A stretch of 64,000 nt of DNA, taken from contig NW_006766894.1 in the NCBI RefSeq assembly GCF_000275845.1, positions 15,211 to 79,210 on the forward strand, written 5' to 3'. Below the pieces are notes generated by a model, which worked only from the letters and a program-made list of their open reading frames with translations, searched no databases and had not been told where the DNA came from. The stretch comes from Dichomitus squalens LYAD-421 SS1 (taxonomy: Eukaryota > Basidiomycota > Agaricomycetes > Polyporales > Polyporaceae). Both the position numbers and the translations under genes were made by a program. Each line of letters begins with the position of its first letter. Position 1 is the first letter of the stretch. Shown here piece after piece: positions 1 through 11,101 of this stretch.

Positions 1-790
1 TGTCTATCCCTCGAGCGAACCTCTCTCCCTCTCGTGACATGCCACCTACCCCTTCGGGCCAGCGAGTGCGTCATCTACTCACCACGATCCGTGCCTCGGG
101 ATTTATACTAAGTCCATGATGTTTGTGCCATCCTCGCACTTCTTGAGACTCATCCTGAATCGCCTTGTTGAACTTGGACTTATCCGGTCTGGACTACACG
201 AGGCTATGCGTCTCCTAGCGCTTAGCTGTAGTCGCTTATGTAGTATGTTACCATATTTGGGACTCTCTGCTCGTGTACTATAGCTATGCTTCCGGACTCT
301 TCTGGTACTGTCTAGGACAATCCGTACTACTCCAGAACGGTCTAGACAGGTCTATGCCTTGCTCATCTCTTACTCATCCTATGGTGCGATACGTCGCAAT
401 TCTTTCACCATTGTATTATTCATCGCACTATGGTACATGTGACTAACCACTCTTCAATTAGTCATGGACACTTCTCTGTAGTATATAAGGACTTCAGATT
501 GCGTCCTCCCTCCTCAGTCTTTCCTTACTGACTGAAGAGTGAGTACTTCATTACTTTTACCTCTAACTTGTAGTTACTTACTTAACCTTTTTAGTCTTGC
601 TTCGACTCTAGGTACAGTTGGTTACTGCAATATAGTCTTTCCTTACTGACTGAAGATCTTGCTTCGACTCTAGTCGGATCTAATCTTTGTCTTCACAGCC
701 CCGAGTTTATCACGCCTTTCGTACCCTTCATACAGCGTATCACAAGCATTCATTTACTCAGACATACGCACGCACAAGAACTGGCTGTCT
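1..790 (+). repeat. Probable LTR-type retroelement remnant
   Basis: No long reading frame is present. A TATA-like box (tatataagg, about 482-490) is followed by a pyrimidine-rich stretch, as in the U3/R part of fungal LTRs. Two short direct repeats occur just downstream: a 20-bp unit at 518-537 and 636-655, and a 16-bp unit at 596-611 and 658-673. No primer-binding site, gag or pol is visible, so this would be a solo or truncated LTR whose left edge may lie outside the window. It could also be ordinary intergenic DNA with a small internal duplication. Confidence 0.3.
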
Positions 791-798
791 TCATTTAG

Positions 799-910
799 TG
801 TTGGTGAGTCGATAACAAATGTGTCGACGAGCTGATTCCGTGGGTCGACGAGCTTTTCCCATTACACCACAATACAGGATTATATTTCAACATTATGCTA
901 CATCCCAACA
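799..910 (-). repeat. Short LTR-like element with TGTTGG/CCAACA ends
   Basis: On the minus strand this 112-bp segment begins TGTTGGGATG and ends CTCACCAACA, the terminal pattern of Copia-type LTRs. It contains two near-identical copies of AGCTCGTCGAC. No clear target-site duplication or adjoining primer-binding site was seen. A solo LTR of a small non-autonomous element is the likeliest reading. Confidence 0.3.
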
Positions 911-1171
911 CCACTACTCCTGGTACGATTTCGGTGCTGTTCGGGTCCTTCCCGTCAATCCTTTCACCTGCTGGCACTGATCCTTGTTCCACGATTTGGG
1001 AACTCCGTCGGGGTAAAAGTTACGCCCCCTAACTGAAACTCTGGGTATGTCTTCCGTTCTGCTCTTGGCGAGTTCCTTGTACACATGTGTCCAGCCTGCG
1101 CCCACAATCCAGAGAGTGCTTGTATCGATACCGATGGTAACTTCTCTTTGCGAAGAATGCCGCGCACGTTT

Positions 1172-3233
1172 TCAATGCTCATTGCGCTCACGAGGAACGC
1201 ACCTCCCCATTTCCTCCGAAAGATTGTTCATGGTGAGATAGAGCAATGCGAACCGTGTGAGATTTGGGCGGGAGTTCGCATCCTTGCTTATGTACGGTCG
1301 AGAGATATACAGGACTTTGCTCTGCAGGCTCCATCGCCATACAAAGAAAGACATTGCTCCCCCGCAAGTCACTTCCATGATACACAAATCCTTGGCAACC
1401 ATTGTGGTCCACACTTGGACGATGATAGCAGTCTCAGTGGTAAGTCTGTCACTGCTGGATTTTGGCCAAATGAAGCGAGTTGCGAAGCCCGGAAGATCGT
1501 TGAGTTGTTCTGCAAGAGCGGGGTCTTTGTTGGGGGAGGTGTGTAGCAAGGTGAAGCATAAGTTTGGCAACAGGGAATGTTCGGTCTTGATTTCCACGGC
1601 GCTCAGAATGGTCTCGTCATCTGTCTTGATACCAGGCTTGGTGCGACGCTCAGTGCTGGCGAGCACATATTCGAGGTCTGGGATTGCTCTGCCCGAGAAT
1701 TGATGGCCCTCCAATGTCACTACGCCTCTTGCGCTCAAACCATGGCGAATGTAGAAATGGTCTACATTGATATGCCTGAAGGACGCCATGAGGATATCTC
1801 CAATGACTCGCCAGTATGTGTACTCGTAGTCCGCCTCGCGAGATGATTGCTTGACATGGATCATAGCTGAAAAGGCAGAGGTGACCTGCACTTGTAAATC
1901 CGGAGCAAGGGGAAGTCCGAGTACCGGGCTCGACAGCTTCCTAAGGATTACTTGGTCTAACTCATCCTTATTCGGTGTCATTCTGATATTGTGGGCCTTA
2001 CTTGTGGTCTCGTCGCCGCTGTAAAAAGCTCTTGACTTGGAGGTTCTCCGCATGGAGGTGGGAATTGTGTGAGAAATTGAACTACTCTGGTTGGCAGTAC
2101 TACTTGTGTGCGATGCTGTCTTTGATGTGAATAAATGTGTGAAGGCGATCTCTTCCGCCAAATTCCCTAAGCCCTCGAAATAGACAATGCCAGTAAGTCT
2201 CACGTCTTCGGGAACTTGTAACTCCACATCCCTGGGGTACCTTCCGCCTCCGGTCTTGAATTTCGGAGACAGTGGAGGAGGCTCCGGTGTATTGCAACCC
2301 AACGTGGATAAGAGTGTAAGCGGTGATCCATCACTAGGGTGATCAGTGTGCGGCGGAGCATGGGAGCTGCTAGACCTTTGGGGGGGAGGTTGAGACTTCA
2401 AGGCAGCTGCGGCCTGAGCTCGAAGATGAGTGGAGAATGGTGAAAAAGGAGTGATGGACATGATGGGAATGAGGTCGTGTGCGGAGGTCTCCTCCTGCTG
2501 CTGCAGAGAGCTCTCCAATTCTGTCAAAGATGAAATGTCTGTAGCGAATGACTCGGATGGCTGCCCTGGGTGATAAGGTGGGTCCATGGGGGTCATACTC
2601 TGATGTTCCGTTGCTGGGTTGCCACGAACATCCACCTGATCCATCTTGTCGCCACCCCATAAGTCCTCGTCTTCTTGCGGGTTCAGTGACATGTGGCCAC
2701 TGTCTATGTCTTTTTTGTTTACAAGTTCTTTGGTGTGTGATGAACCATAATCAGAGAGGGCTAGACTCTGCAATATCTTGGGAGCAGTTTCCTTCCATTC
2801 CACATAGCTTCTTTCGCTCATAGCAATGCTATATGAGTGGGGCTCGGGATTTGCAGAGTCTACTGGAGATCCGATGTTCAAGCCACCAAGAATGTTGCTT
2901 ATATCATCTTCATCTTGACTGTGAGACATTGTCAGAGGTACATAAGAGGTTTAGACGACCAAGAGCCGATTTTGTGTACCTGGTTTCATCGTTGTCTTCA
3001 TGGCAGATCATAGCCTGGTCAGGATCTACTACCTGATGAAGGTTTGTTTGACCCTGAACATGTTCGTTCCAGGTCGCAATATTGATGCATAAATTGGCGA
3101 AATCTTCTTTGTATTGTTTCAGAATCGGTGCAGAGGTGCAAATCTCCTGAAGTCGTTCAGCATTCATGACAAGATGCTGAGCTTTCTCCAGGAAGTGCTG
3201 GATAGTGATGGCTTGTCTCTGATTACCAGCCAT
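1172..3233 (-). CDS. Unknown protein with possible PD-(D/E)XK nuclease-like motif
   Basis: Exons on the minus strand are 3233-2980 and 2918-1172, with one 61-nt intron (GTACAC donor, CTGAC branch, CACAG acceptor) joining in frame and giving about 666 residues. I do not recognise the family. The N-terminal 80 residues look helical. Residues 100-400 are low-complexity and Ser/Pro-rich. The C-terminal third is compact and globular. It contains IPDLEYVL near residue 496 and, about 30 residues later, SAVEIKTEHS near 527. That spacing fits the PD-x(n)-(D/E)xK signature of the restriction-endonuclease fold, as found in fungal transposon- and Crinkler-associated nucleases. The start at 3233 is the first ATG that gives a clean exon. 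The nuclease reading is inference from two short motifs; the gene model is firmer than the function. Confidence 0.6.
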
Positions 3234-4459
3234 GAGATGAGATGTTGTAGTAGAAGAGTCCAATGTCAGGGCGAGGAAGGTATAGAGAGTGATCCGTATG
3301 TACATGCTTTATACTGCTGCAACATATGAGTTTCACCAGGATTCGGAGAAAGGTAGACTCAGAAGATCTCTTTTTGTACGGCTTCTCTCATAGCAACAAT
3401 AACCAGCAGGAGAGTTTACATATTCGATTCTTCTATCTCACAACGCGAGGCTTCTTTCATGCCATGCGGGCGGGGTAGACAAAAGGAGATCACAGAGAGT
3501 TTAATCATTCCGGAAACACCAATCTACTTCAGCAACTTACTGTGTTTCGCATTCTGTAGACACCAGGTGACCGACGAGGAACACCTTCGAGTTCCATAAT
3601 ATGGAAGCCGGAAAATGTGACAAGCCGATGTTGTGAGGATTCAATATACCCATCGTGAGACCTCCCTTGACTGTTTTTTGCAAGGAGAGGCGTGAATTAG
3701 TGCGCTGGTAAAGTTCAATCTAGTCTGGGCCGACGGAAGGGAAACAGTTTTGCCGCATGCGCCAAATTCAGTCTCCGAGGAATGCTAGCTGACGACTGAT
3801 GGCCAGGGTAGGAGTAGAGACCCCAACAATTCTTGCTCGGTTTCGGTGATCTTGACTCTGTGGCACGATTGCCTATGAGACCAGCAAGAAATGGACGACG
3901 CCCCATTCCAATAGACAACAGACGATGGGGGGAAACCACAGATGAAGGTGTGTTGTTATGTCTTGTACTGATTCCATGTATGCGCCACATGAAGGGACCG
4001 AACATCAGCAGGCTCTCTGCCGGCAGCGACCTCGTGTTGCCTCCAGAAACGATGGAATCGAGATGATACTCGTGTGTGGCACCTGATTGTGGTCGCTTCT
4101 GTCACTATACCAGTGACGTTTCGTCCCTTCTGTCATCATTTGATAAGTCCATATACACATGTTGTTACAGCTACAGTTGCATCAACCGAAGAGAGGCACG
4201 CATCTGGCTAGTCCAAAACAATAGTGTTGCAATGATGATCGTCCCTCTCGCATCGTAGTCTGAACAGCATGTTGTGTATCGATCCCCCTTTTCATTACGC
4301 TGGTCTTTCGGTATTGGCCGACTGAGCATGGATGATTCCAGAAGGCCGGAAGCTGCATGTTATAAAAGATCAGGGTGAGCTTGCACCGCACAAAATTCTC
4401 CCAACCCTCACTCTGATTCGACAAGTTCGCTCAGTCCTCCTCATTCGCCCAATAGCTAC
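3234..4459. other. Intergenic, divergent promoter region
   Basis: This 1.2-kb spacer lies between two divergently transcribed genes. A TATA box (tataaaag, 4361-4368) sits about 100 bp upstream of the plus-strand gene's ATG. No convincing coding sequence was seen on either strand. Confidence 0.5.
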
Positions 4460-5595
4460 ATGCCTCAACCTGAAATTAACGGAAGGCCCGGCGTGGCCAT
4501 ATTGTTCCACGGTTGCACAGATATCACTATATTCCGCCCCTTGCGGTACCCGCACCCGCACATCGACGAGAACTCGTTCGCCACGCTGCCACCCACGGGC
4601 TACATCCGCACTACTGTCCCTCGCATCAGGGGGAAAAAGTACGACTACGCCTCATATACTACCTGGCAGCTGGACTGGCACACCGATACTCCCCTGGTAT
4701 TTGGTGGCACTCACCATCCTCGTATCCCTTCCCAAACAGAACGTGAACCCGCATCCACCGAGCGTCCCCAGCGTTTCGCGCTCAAGCTTGCTGCAAACGT
4801 CGGAAACTCACGTATCGGAAAGGCTCTTATGGAGAAGCTCATTGACGAAGCCATATATTATACGGTCCACTTGTCATCCGTGCAGGGCGAAGCCGTGCCT
4901 AAACATTACGGTATCTGGTGCGGGATCACCGATTGGGACGTCCCAGTTGCGATCTCCATCATGCAGTGGGGAGGAAGGCCTTACCTCTCACATATCAAAG
5001 ACACAAAGGATGACACCCTCGAAACAAGGTCAGTATATCGCTGTCCATATAGATTCGTTGCTCAGCTTTACTCCTCACAGGAAAGCGGTGCTCAGAGCGT
5101 ATCACGCTCTACATCAGAAGGCGGGGATCGAGCACGATAATCACTCAGCGGCCTCCGACGGTCATATCCTATATGATCACGTAGAGGAGAAAGCATATAT
5201 AGTGGACTTCTCCCGCGCCTTCCCAGGACATAAATGCGCTTTGCGCATGCCGCTGTTCGACGAGTACCCAGGGATCGTACCCGATCCTGTATTTGGGTGC
5301 AGGGAGCTGCTCCTGGTGTCCCGCCTAGTGGGCATGACGCGAAATGCCAGTTGTACGCACTATTATCTTTTCACTGCAATTTCCTGGGGGCCACTCACAC
5401 TCTTTGGCAGATCTTGGAGACCCTACTGGCAGGATGCAAGCCTTCGTTGACCAGTACTTTGAGGAACATCCTGAAGCAGAAAGTGACGTTGAGGTTGACA
5501 GTGACGATGAGGTTGACAGTGGCGATGGGGTTGACAGTGACAATGAGGGTCCCGATGGGGTTGACAGGGAGGATGAGGTTGACTCTGCGGAGTGA
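4460..5595 (+). CDS. Fungal kinase-like protein, degenerate catalytic loop
   Basis: Exons 4460-5028, 5081-5352 and 5411-5595 give 341 residues. Both junctions keep phase and match the paralogue at 18.7-19.7 kb. From about residue 141 the protein resembles basidiomycete kinase-like proteins: SSVQGEAVPKHYGIWCG (beta-4/5 region), LHQKAGIEHDN (catalytic-loop position) and AYIVDFSRA (DFG position). The loop keeps a His-Asp pair but not a normal HGDxxxxN, and DFG reads DFS, so activity is doubtful. The last 40 residues are an acidic tail built from an 18-bp repeat (about 5488-5580; Val-Asp-Ser-Asp-rich). A TATA box lies about 100 bp upstream. A 75-nt in-frame stretch of the first exon ending CCCCAG at 4770 could be an alternative intron. 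Substrate unknown. Confidence 0.8.
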
Positions 5596-6411
5596 TTCTA
5601 AGCAAGATTCTCAAATTTAGTGTCCTGTAACGTGTTGTGTCATCAATTGCTGTAGTTGAGGATCCGAACGGCCGCGCTCGTAAGACTGACGGGGACTATG
5701 CCACCGATCTGGATCGATTCATATGTCGATGTGAGGCAAGCGTTTATCATGGTACATGGTGTGTTACTACGCGTACATATATAGAGTACGGTGAATGGTC
5801 CCCAACTCTTAGTTCTGCTCACTGGCAGAAGTGAAGAATAGGGCACAAGTCGTTCAGAGCGCCGATAGTGATCTGATGATTTTTCTATATTGGGTAATGA
5901 TGCATGATAGGCGCCCTGAAGCCCTTGACGACTCGTCGCCCGGTATGCTGCTACTCCGAATCCGAGAACCTGCAGCCATGGTTGTCACTGCACTCTATGG
6001 ACAATATTCAATTTGGGTTGAATCGCAACGTCATGTATGAATCAGTCAAGCCGGGGCAATGTCAGTGCCGTCTTTGTGGTCTTTGCGTCTTCGCGCTGGT
6101 GAGGTCTATCCTAGCTTCCTCCTTCCTTAATTCGCTGACGTACATATGCATTATACGAGCCCAGATGTGCATGGCCTTAATCTCATGCTTGCGGTGCACA
6201 TGGGGTGAGGTGCAGACATGCGCTTTCGTCCGGTCCTCCCGCCGTGCATGCCGTCACTGGCCCGTGGTGCTGCGCCCAGAAGGAGCCGACGTATATATGT
6301 GTCCCGCAATGCTCACATTCACATTCACTCGTTCAAGTCCTCTCATCGAGCTTGCATATTTCTTCCTGATCCGATCCCGGCCGTCCGGGACTCCTGTACA
6401 TCGATCGCAGA
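5596..6411. other. Intergenic, no gene seen
   Basis: This is the presumed 3' UTR of the kinase-like gene and the promoter/leader of the membrane-protein gene. I see only short uninformative frames. Confidence 0.4.
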
Positions 6412-8511
6412 ATGCTCGCGAACACTTTCAGTCGAGTCTTTCGTCCCGTCGCAACCCCACTCAATCCGGAACGATATCGAGAGCATGAGCGCGACTCGCT
6501 CGCTGGATTAGAGGCAAGGAGCAGGCTGGGTGATCGTGACGTCAATAGGGCCAACGGTAGGGACTCGGACAGCAGCGACCTTCCCCTTGAGCGCGCCCGA
6601 ACGAGCGTAGAGTCTTCCGACTACACCCCGCTGCTGACCCGGAAACACTCCTCCCAACCGTCGACCTCGACGGCGACCACCGTCACGATAACTGCGGGTG
6701 GAGACAACCTCCACGCAGGTCCGTCACACGTCTTCTGGAAGACACCGCATTCGGGCACGGGTACGCCCTCTGGCTCGCGGCGCCTGAGCGGCGACGGCGA
6801 CTCCCCGAGGTCCGTCAGCAACAGTAGCATGCGCCTCCCCACGCCTACGACCCCCGTGCACTGGGAGTCGCATCCGATGGGCCGCTCGGTGTCCTCCCCG
6901 TCGCTGTCGCTAGCACCGGTGTCAAACACACCCCTCACGCGGGAGTACCGGCCATCGTCCCTGGGAGTGCAGAGCTCTCGATCACTCAAGCTCCCTCGAG
7001 ACTCATTGTCCGCCTCGGACGATTCGGACGTGGAGAGCGAGGGATCCCAGCGCAATGGCCACCATACGCTCCTCAAGCAGCTTTCCCCTATCCACGAGCA
7101 ACAAGTCCCATTTCCGCCTCATAGGAAGCTGTCGATGGACAGCGTGCCTAAGACACCGGACTCCATTCGCACGTTCGACAGGATCAGTGAGCACTTTATG
7201 CTTCATAACTCCTCGTGTACTACTTAACTTGCACGTCATACACCGCCATTCGATACAGCCACTCATTCAGCATCGCACAGCGCATTCATCAATCGCCCGC
7301 TCAAGCGTTCCCTCAGTCAGACATCCACCAGCACGCACCTGTCGAATCTCTCCTCCGCGACTCCCCCTGTCATACCGCCTCTGGACTTGCGGCCCAATTT
7401 CCAGAGTGCTGTGTGCGTGCCGCCTGGCCCGCAGTCTCCAGTGATCCTGCAAGCGCCTGTTCCGCGCAAGTCGCGCATGCCTATCCCGACGCTGCCCACC
7501 GTCATCGGCAGCCCGCGCCAAACGAACATGGTGTCGGTGATATACGAAGACGGCGCGTCGGCAAGCGCGCGTTCGAGCTCCTACGCCACCCCTCCCTCAT
7601 CACCGAAGACCCCTCCTCCGGGGCTGGATGAGCGCCAGTCGCTCAAGGAACTCAGGGATCTCTTCGTGGACCCAGAGCAGCTCGCATCTGACCGGAGCAG
7701 GGGCTCAGCCACAGAGACGGTCGACACGGACGCAACACATCGCGCGCACCCTGCAGGGCTTCCAGACGCCCCTAGGTTAGATGGAGAGCCCGAGGGAGGA
7801 GACTACACGCGGCCGAACAGCCGCACAGGGCTGCGCCCGCAGAACCCAGTGCCCCCCAGCACGCTCTCGGGGACCCCGCGCAACTCTCGCGGAATTTTTG
7901 GCTCGCGCTCGCGCTCGTCCGACAGCTCGTCGTTCTACGAGAATCTGGAGCAGCGCTGGCTGAAGGGCCTCTCGTTTGGCTCCGCGCGCTTTGCGCACCC
8001 GCCACCCAAGGGACCCGCGAGGAGCCAGGTGACGCGCGCGTTTGTCCTTTTCTGGCTTGGGTTCATCGCGCCCTGGTGTTGGCTCATTGGGGGCTGGCTG
8101 CTATCCGGAGAGCGGGAGACGGTCGAGACGGCTGGGCCGTTGCTGCCGTTGTGGCAGCGCAGGCGCAAGGGGAAGCACGTCGCCGTCGATAGTGCAGACG
8201 GGGCTGTCGCCAACGGGCGCAGTGCTCACGGCGAGTCCGGCTACGCACCCGTGTCCGAGAAGCTGGGGGGCACGATCGACCACAAGCGGATCAAGGCCAC
8301 CTCGTGGTATCCCCTCCTTGCTCCTTCTGTGGAGTCGCTCGCTCCGGAAGCGGGCCGTCGCAGCTGGGCGCATAGGCTGAGAAGACGGTATGGATCAAGC
8401 AGAGACGACCCGTGGATCATGAGATGTCGCCTGGCTGCGGCGATAAGCGGCGTGTTATTATTTGGAGGCTTTGTCGTTGCGATGATATTCGTTGCTGGAG
8501 TTCATCCTTAA
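6412..8511 (+). CDS. Disordered Ser/Pro-rich protein with two C-terminal membrane segments
   Basis: Exons 6412-7186 and 7259-8511 (72-nt intron, GTGAGC donor, GATACAG acceptor) give 675 residues. Residues 1-500 are low-complexity, rich in Ser, Pro, Thr and Arg, with many SP/TP sites that could be phosphorylated by proline-directed kinases. A hydrophobic stretch, FVLFWLGFIAPWCWLIGGW, lies at about residue 520-538. A charged stretch of about 100 residues follows, then a second hydrophobic helix near 648-672 reaching almost to the C-terminus. The 'LGF..PW.W..GGW' pattern resembles a family of uncharacterised fungal proteins with a long cytosolic N-tail and two membrane passes. No enzyme motif is seen. 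Function unknown; a membrane-anchored scaffold is a guess. Confidence 0.8.
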
Positions 8512-8938
8512 GCATATTTGGGTGGGGCCATGGTGTGTGTTGACGCTCCTGGACAGTGCCATACTGCTTTGGACGGTATACTGGCAGGACGATGGTGTCG
8601 TTTGGGCTAGTACATTTGATGTATGCTCTAATTATTGAGTAGATATGTTAGACTGGTACTCCTTGCATCCGGAAGCTTTCTTGGTTTCTAGTAGCAATCA
8701 TGCAAGACACTCCGGAGACCCACGTTACCGCACGATGACCTTCGAGCTGTGGATTTGTGGGGAAAAAGGTATGATGGGACCTCGAATTGTGCATGCAACT
8801 TCATCGCACTCGTGAACTTGGGAAGTAACTGTATTACATGTATAATCCCTTCGTTATCTGCGAAGGTCATGAGGTTCACACGAAACACTGAACCAACGGG
8901 CACTGCGGTTCTCACCTAATTATGAACATATTTGCCAC
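8512..8938. other. Short intergenic region between convergent genes
   Basis: This 427-bp spacer holds the two 3' ends of convergent genes. Nothing further was recognised. Confidence 0.4.
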
Positions 8939-10651
8939 TTATAGCAAAGCTCGCTGAGTTCCGTATCTACTGTTCAAGAACTCGTGCAGCTCTTTGGCTG
9001 TGGATACGCTGATGAGGAACGCACAGCGCCAGGATAGTTCGCACTCACCAAATATCGACGGTACCTCCTGCGGAATCAGGTGTCCAGACTCCAAAATGCG
9101 CACATGAGACGTGTTCGCGGGACGCCGCCATACAGCACGCCACCTCTGCCAGTGTTGCCAAGGGTCCAGCTTACCCGCGACGAGCCAGCGCGCCTCGATC
9201 CGCTCGTCAAGAGTCGGCAGCAGCTCGAACGTCTCGTACGTAGCGCGGGCCTCCGCAAAGCAGATTCCCTCTTGAAGGCCAGGCATCTTGAGCTTCACGC
9301 GCCCGTCTGGCGCGTCGTACAACGCGCACTGGACGTAGATCTCGAGCACGGCTGGGTCCCATGCGGCGAAGAAGGGTGTTGATGCGAACGTCTTGTACGC
9401 TTCCTCGCTGGCAAGAGGCGGACGTCAGAAGGCTCCGAGTGGTTATTGACGATGTTGATCAGATTACGGAAGGCTCACCGAGATGACCACCCGTCGCGTC
9501 TTTGGATGGCCCCGCTAACGAACCTCTCGATGACATCTGTGGCCTTTGGAGTTGTTGTGTCCATGGGGCATACCATCGCCTCGACGAGGAACAACCGCTC
9601 GAACAGTGTGGGCAACTCGATGGCCGCGCGAAGACTTGCAAAGGCGGTGCCCAGCCGGTCAGTGATGGCGAAATCGAGAGAGACGACTTCGGACTTACAT
9701 AGATGCGCCGCCAAAGGAATGCCCTACAGAGAGCAAATTTCGGTCTTGGAAACCATTTCTCTTCCGAGAGTCTGCCTCAGCGTCAGACAACCTTGGAAGG
9801 TGAGTGGGGAGAGGTGCAGGCGATGCCGACGCGGGAAGGTAGTGCAGGAGGAAGTGCAGGATATCGCGGCTGTTATCCCGCCAGTCGACTGGATAGAGTG
9901 GATTTCATTATTGATCGACCAACGGCCAGAGAAACTGGACGTACATATACCGCCAAGGTTGGCAATGTTGATAAGGCAAGCATCGCCGTGATTCGCTGCT
10001 TCCCAGGCCCAGATCTCGTCGACCTGGTAGCTGGCCTTAGCAGAGTACTCCGTGACGAGACGCTCAAGCCCAGGTTCCCATATCTGCGTGTCCACGAGCG
10101 TTAGTCGCGTACAATATGGCACGATGCTGCGCTCTCATGAGCGCACAACCTACCTCCTTGGGAAACCCGTTCGGGTGCGCGAGGAATAGCGTAACGCCCT
10201 TCGGACGCGCGCCCACGAGGCTAGGACCGAAACCTTTGCGGACATATCTGTTCACGCAATTCCACAGTGGTCGGTCGTTGGGATCCAGGGAATCCAACTG
10301 ACCCTGCCATTGCTTCTCTTTGGTGGAGATAACGGCGTCGGTCGTGTTGCGTACGGCAGCCTTGTACTCCTCCTTATTGGGCGTCCACTGAGGGAGCGCT
10401 GGAGGAGGGATGTATGGCGTGATTCGAGGATTTGCAGCGGGGACAAGGTGAGTCGAAAGGGTGTACCACTCGTCAAGGAGAGACCGCCGAGGTGGGGACG
10501 GAAGCGCAGGTAGGCCAGTAGTCTTGGTAGGAGCCTCGAAAGGTGGGAGAGGCACTGGGTTGCAGGAATGGAGTACGTAGTTCGGAGGGGGAGGGAACGT
10601 CAATGCCTTCGGGTCGAAGGGACTCGGCAATGGGGCGGGAAGGGATGGCAT
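8939..10651 (-). CDS. Alpha/beta hydrolase, LPX1/toxin-biosynthesis-like
   Basis: Six exons on the minus strand (10651-10154, 10083-9951, 9888-9699, 9634-9479, 9407-9049, 8997-8939) keep phase throughout and give 464 residues. After a Pro-rich N-terminus come LFLAHPNGFPKE (beta-3/oxyanion region), IWEPGLERLV, DEIWAWEAANHGDACL, DWRDNSRDILHFL, the nucleophile elbow VGHSFGG with its Ser, and ESGHLIPQE carrying the likely catalytic His. This order and the SREEAYKTFASTPFFAAWDP segment match the family that includes yeast peroxisomal lipase Lpx1 and related fungal hydrolases. The catalytic acid is probably in PTLDERIEA but is unassigned. The C-terminus (RALL) is not a standard PTS1. The intron at 9635-9698 ends in AAG. 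Substrate unknown. A TATATAG element lies about 70 bp upstream of the ATG. Confidence 0.9.
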
Positions 10652-11101
10652 TGCGCTGAGAATCCTGAACAATGTATCTAGTTCTGCAGGTCAGCGGTAT
10701 TGCGGTGCGAGACCTCCCTATATAACTTGAAAGGAAGAGTCAAGAGGAGTACATGAACGAGTGACCAGCGACTCCTTTACCGGTTATTGATGTGCCGGTA
10801 GCGGACGAGCTGTACTACATACGACAAGTCCACAATCACAAACTAAGTGCGGCAAAGGTCGTGGCGGATCATGTCAGACGGGGAGGCACGCCGACACCGC
10901 CACCGTCGTCTATGCTACAACATATGCATCTTAGCGCCGTATGTAGAGTCTAGACACACACGATCGAGACTGCTTCGGATACATCGCGTATTGACGTACA
11001 CTTATTGGGAATACTGCACCCTTACACCGTATTACAACGCGATCAATAAACATCTAGCACGATAGCGAAGCCATCGCCCAAGGACCTGCCCCAGAAACCA
11101 T
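10652..11101. other. Promoter of the hydrolase gene and 3' end of the synthetase gene
   Basis: This 450-bp spacer holds the hydrolase promoter (minus-strand TATATAG near 10720) and the seryl-tRNA synthetase terminator region, in tandem minus-strand order. No additional gene was seen. Confidence 0.4.

Noticed and set aside
4332..5450. 372-codon frame covering the kinase-like gene
   Set aside because: It is the frame of exon 2 extended through exon 1 and both introns; the spliced model fits the paralogue much better.
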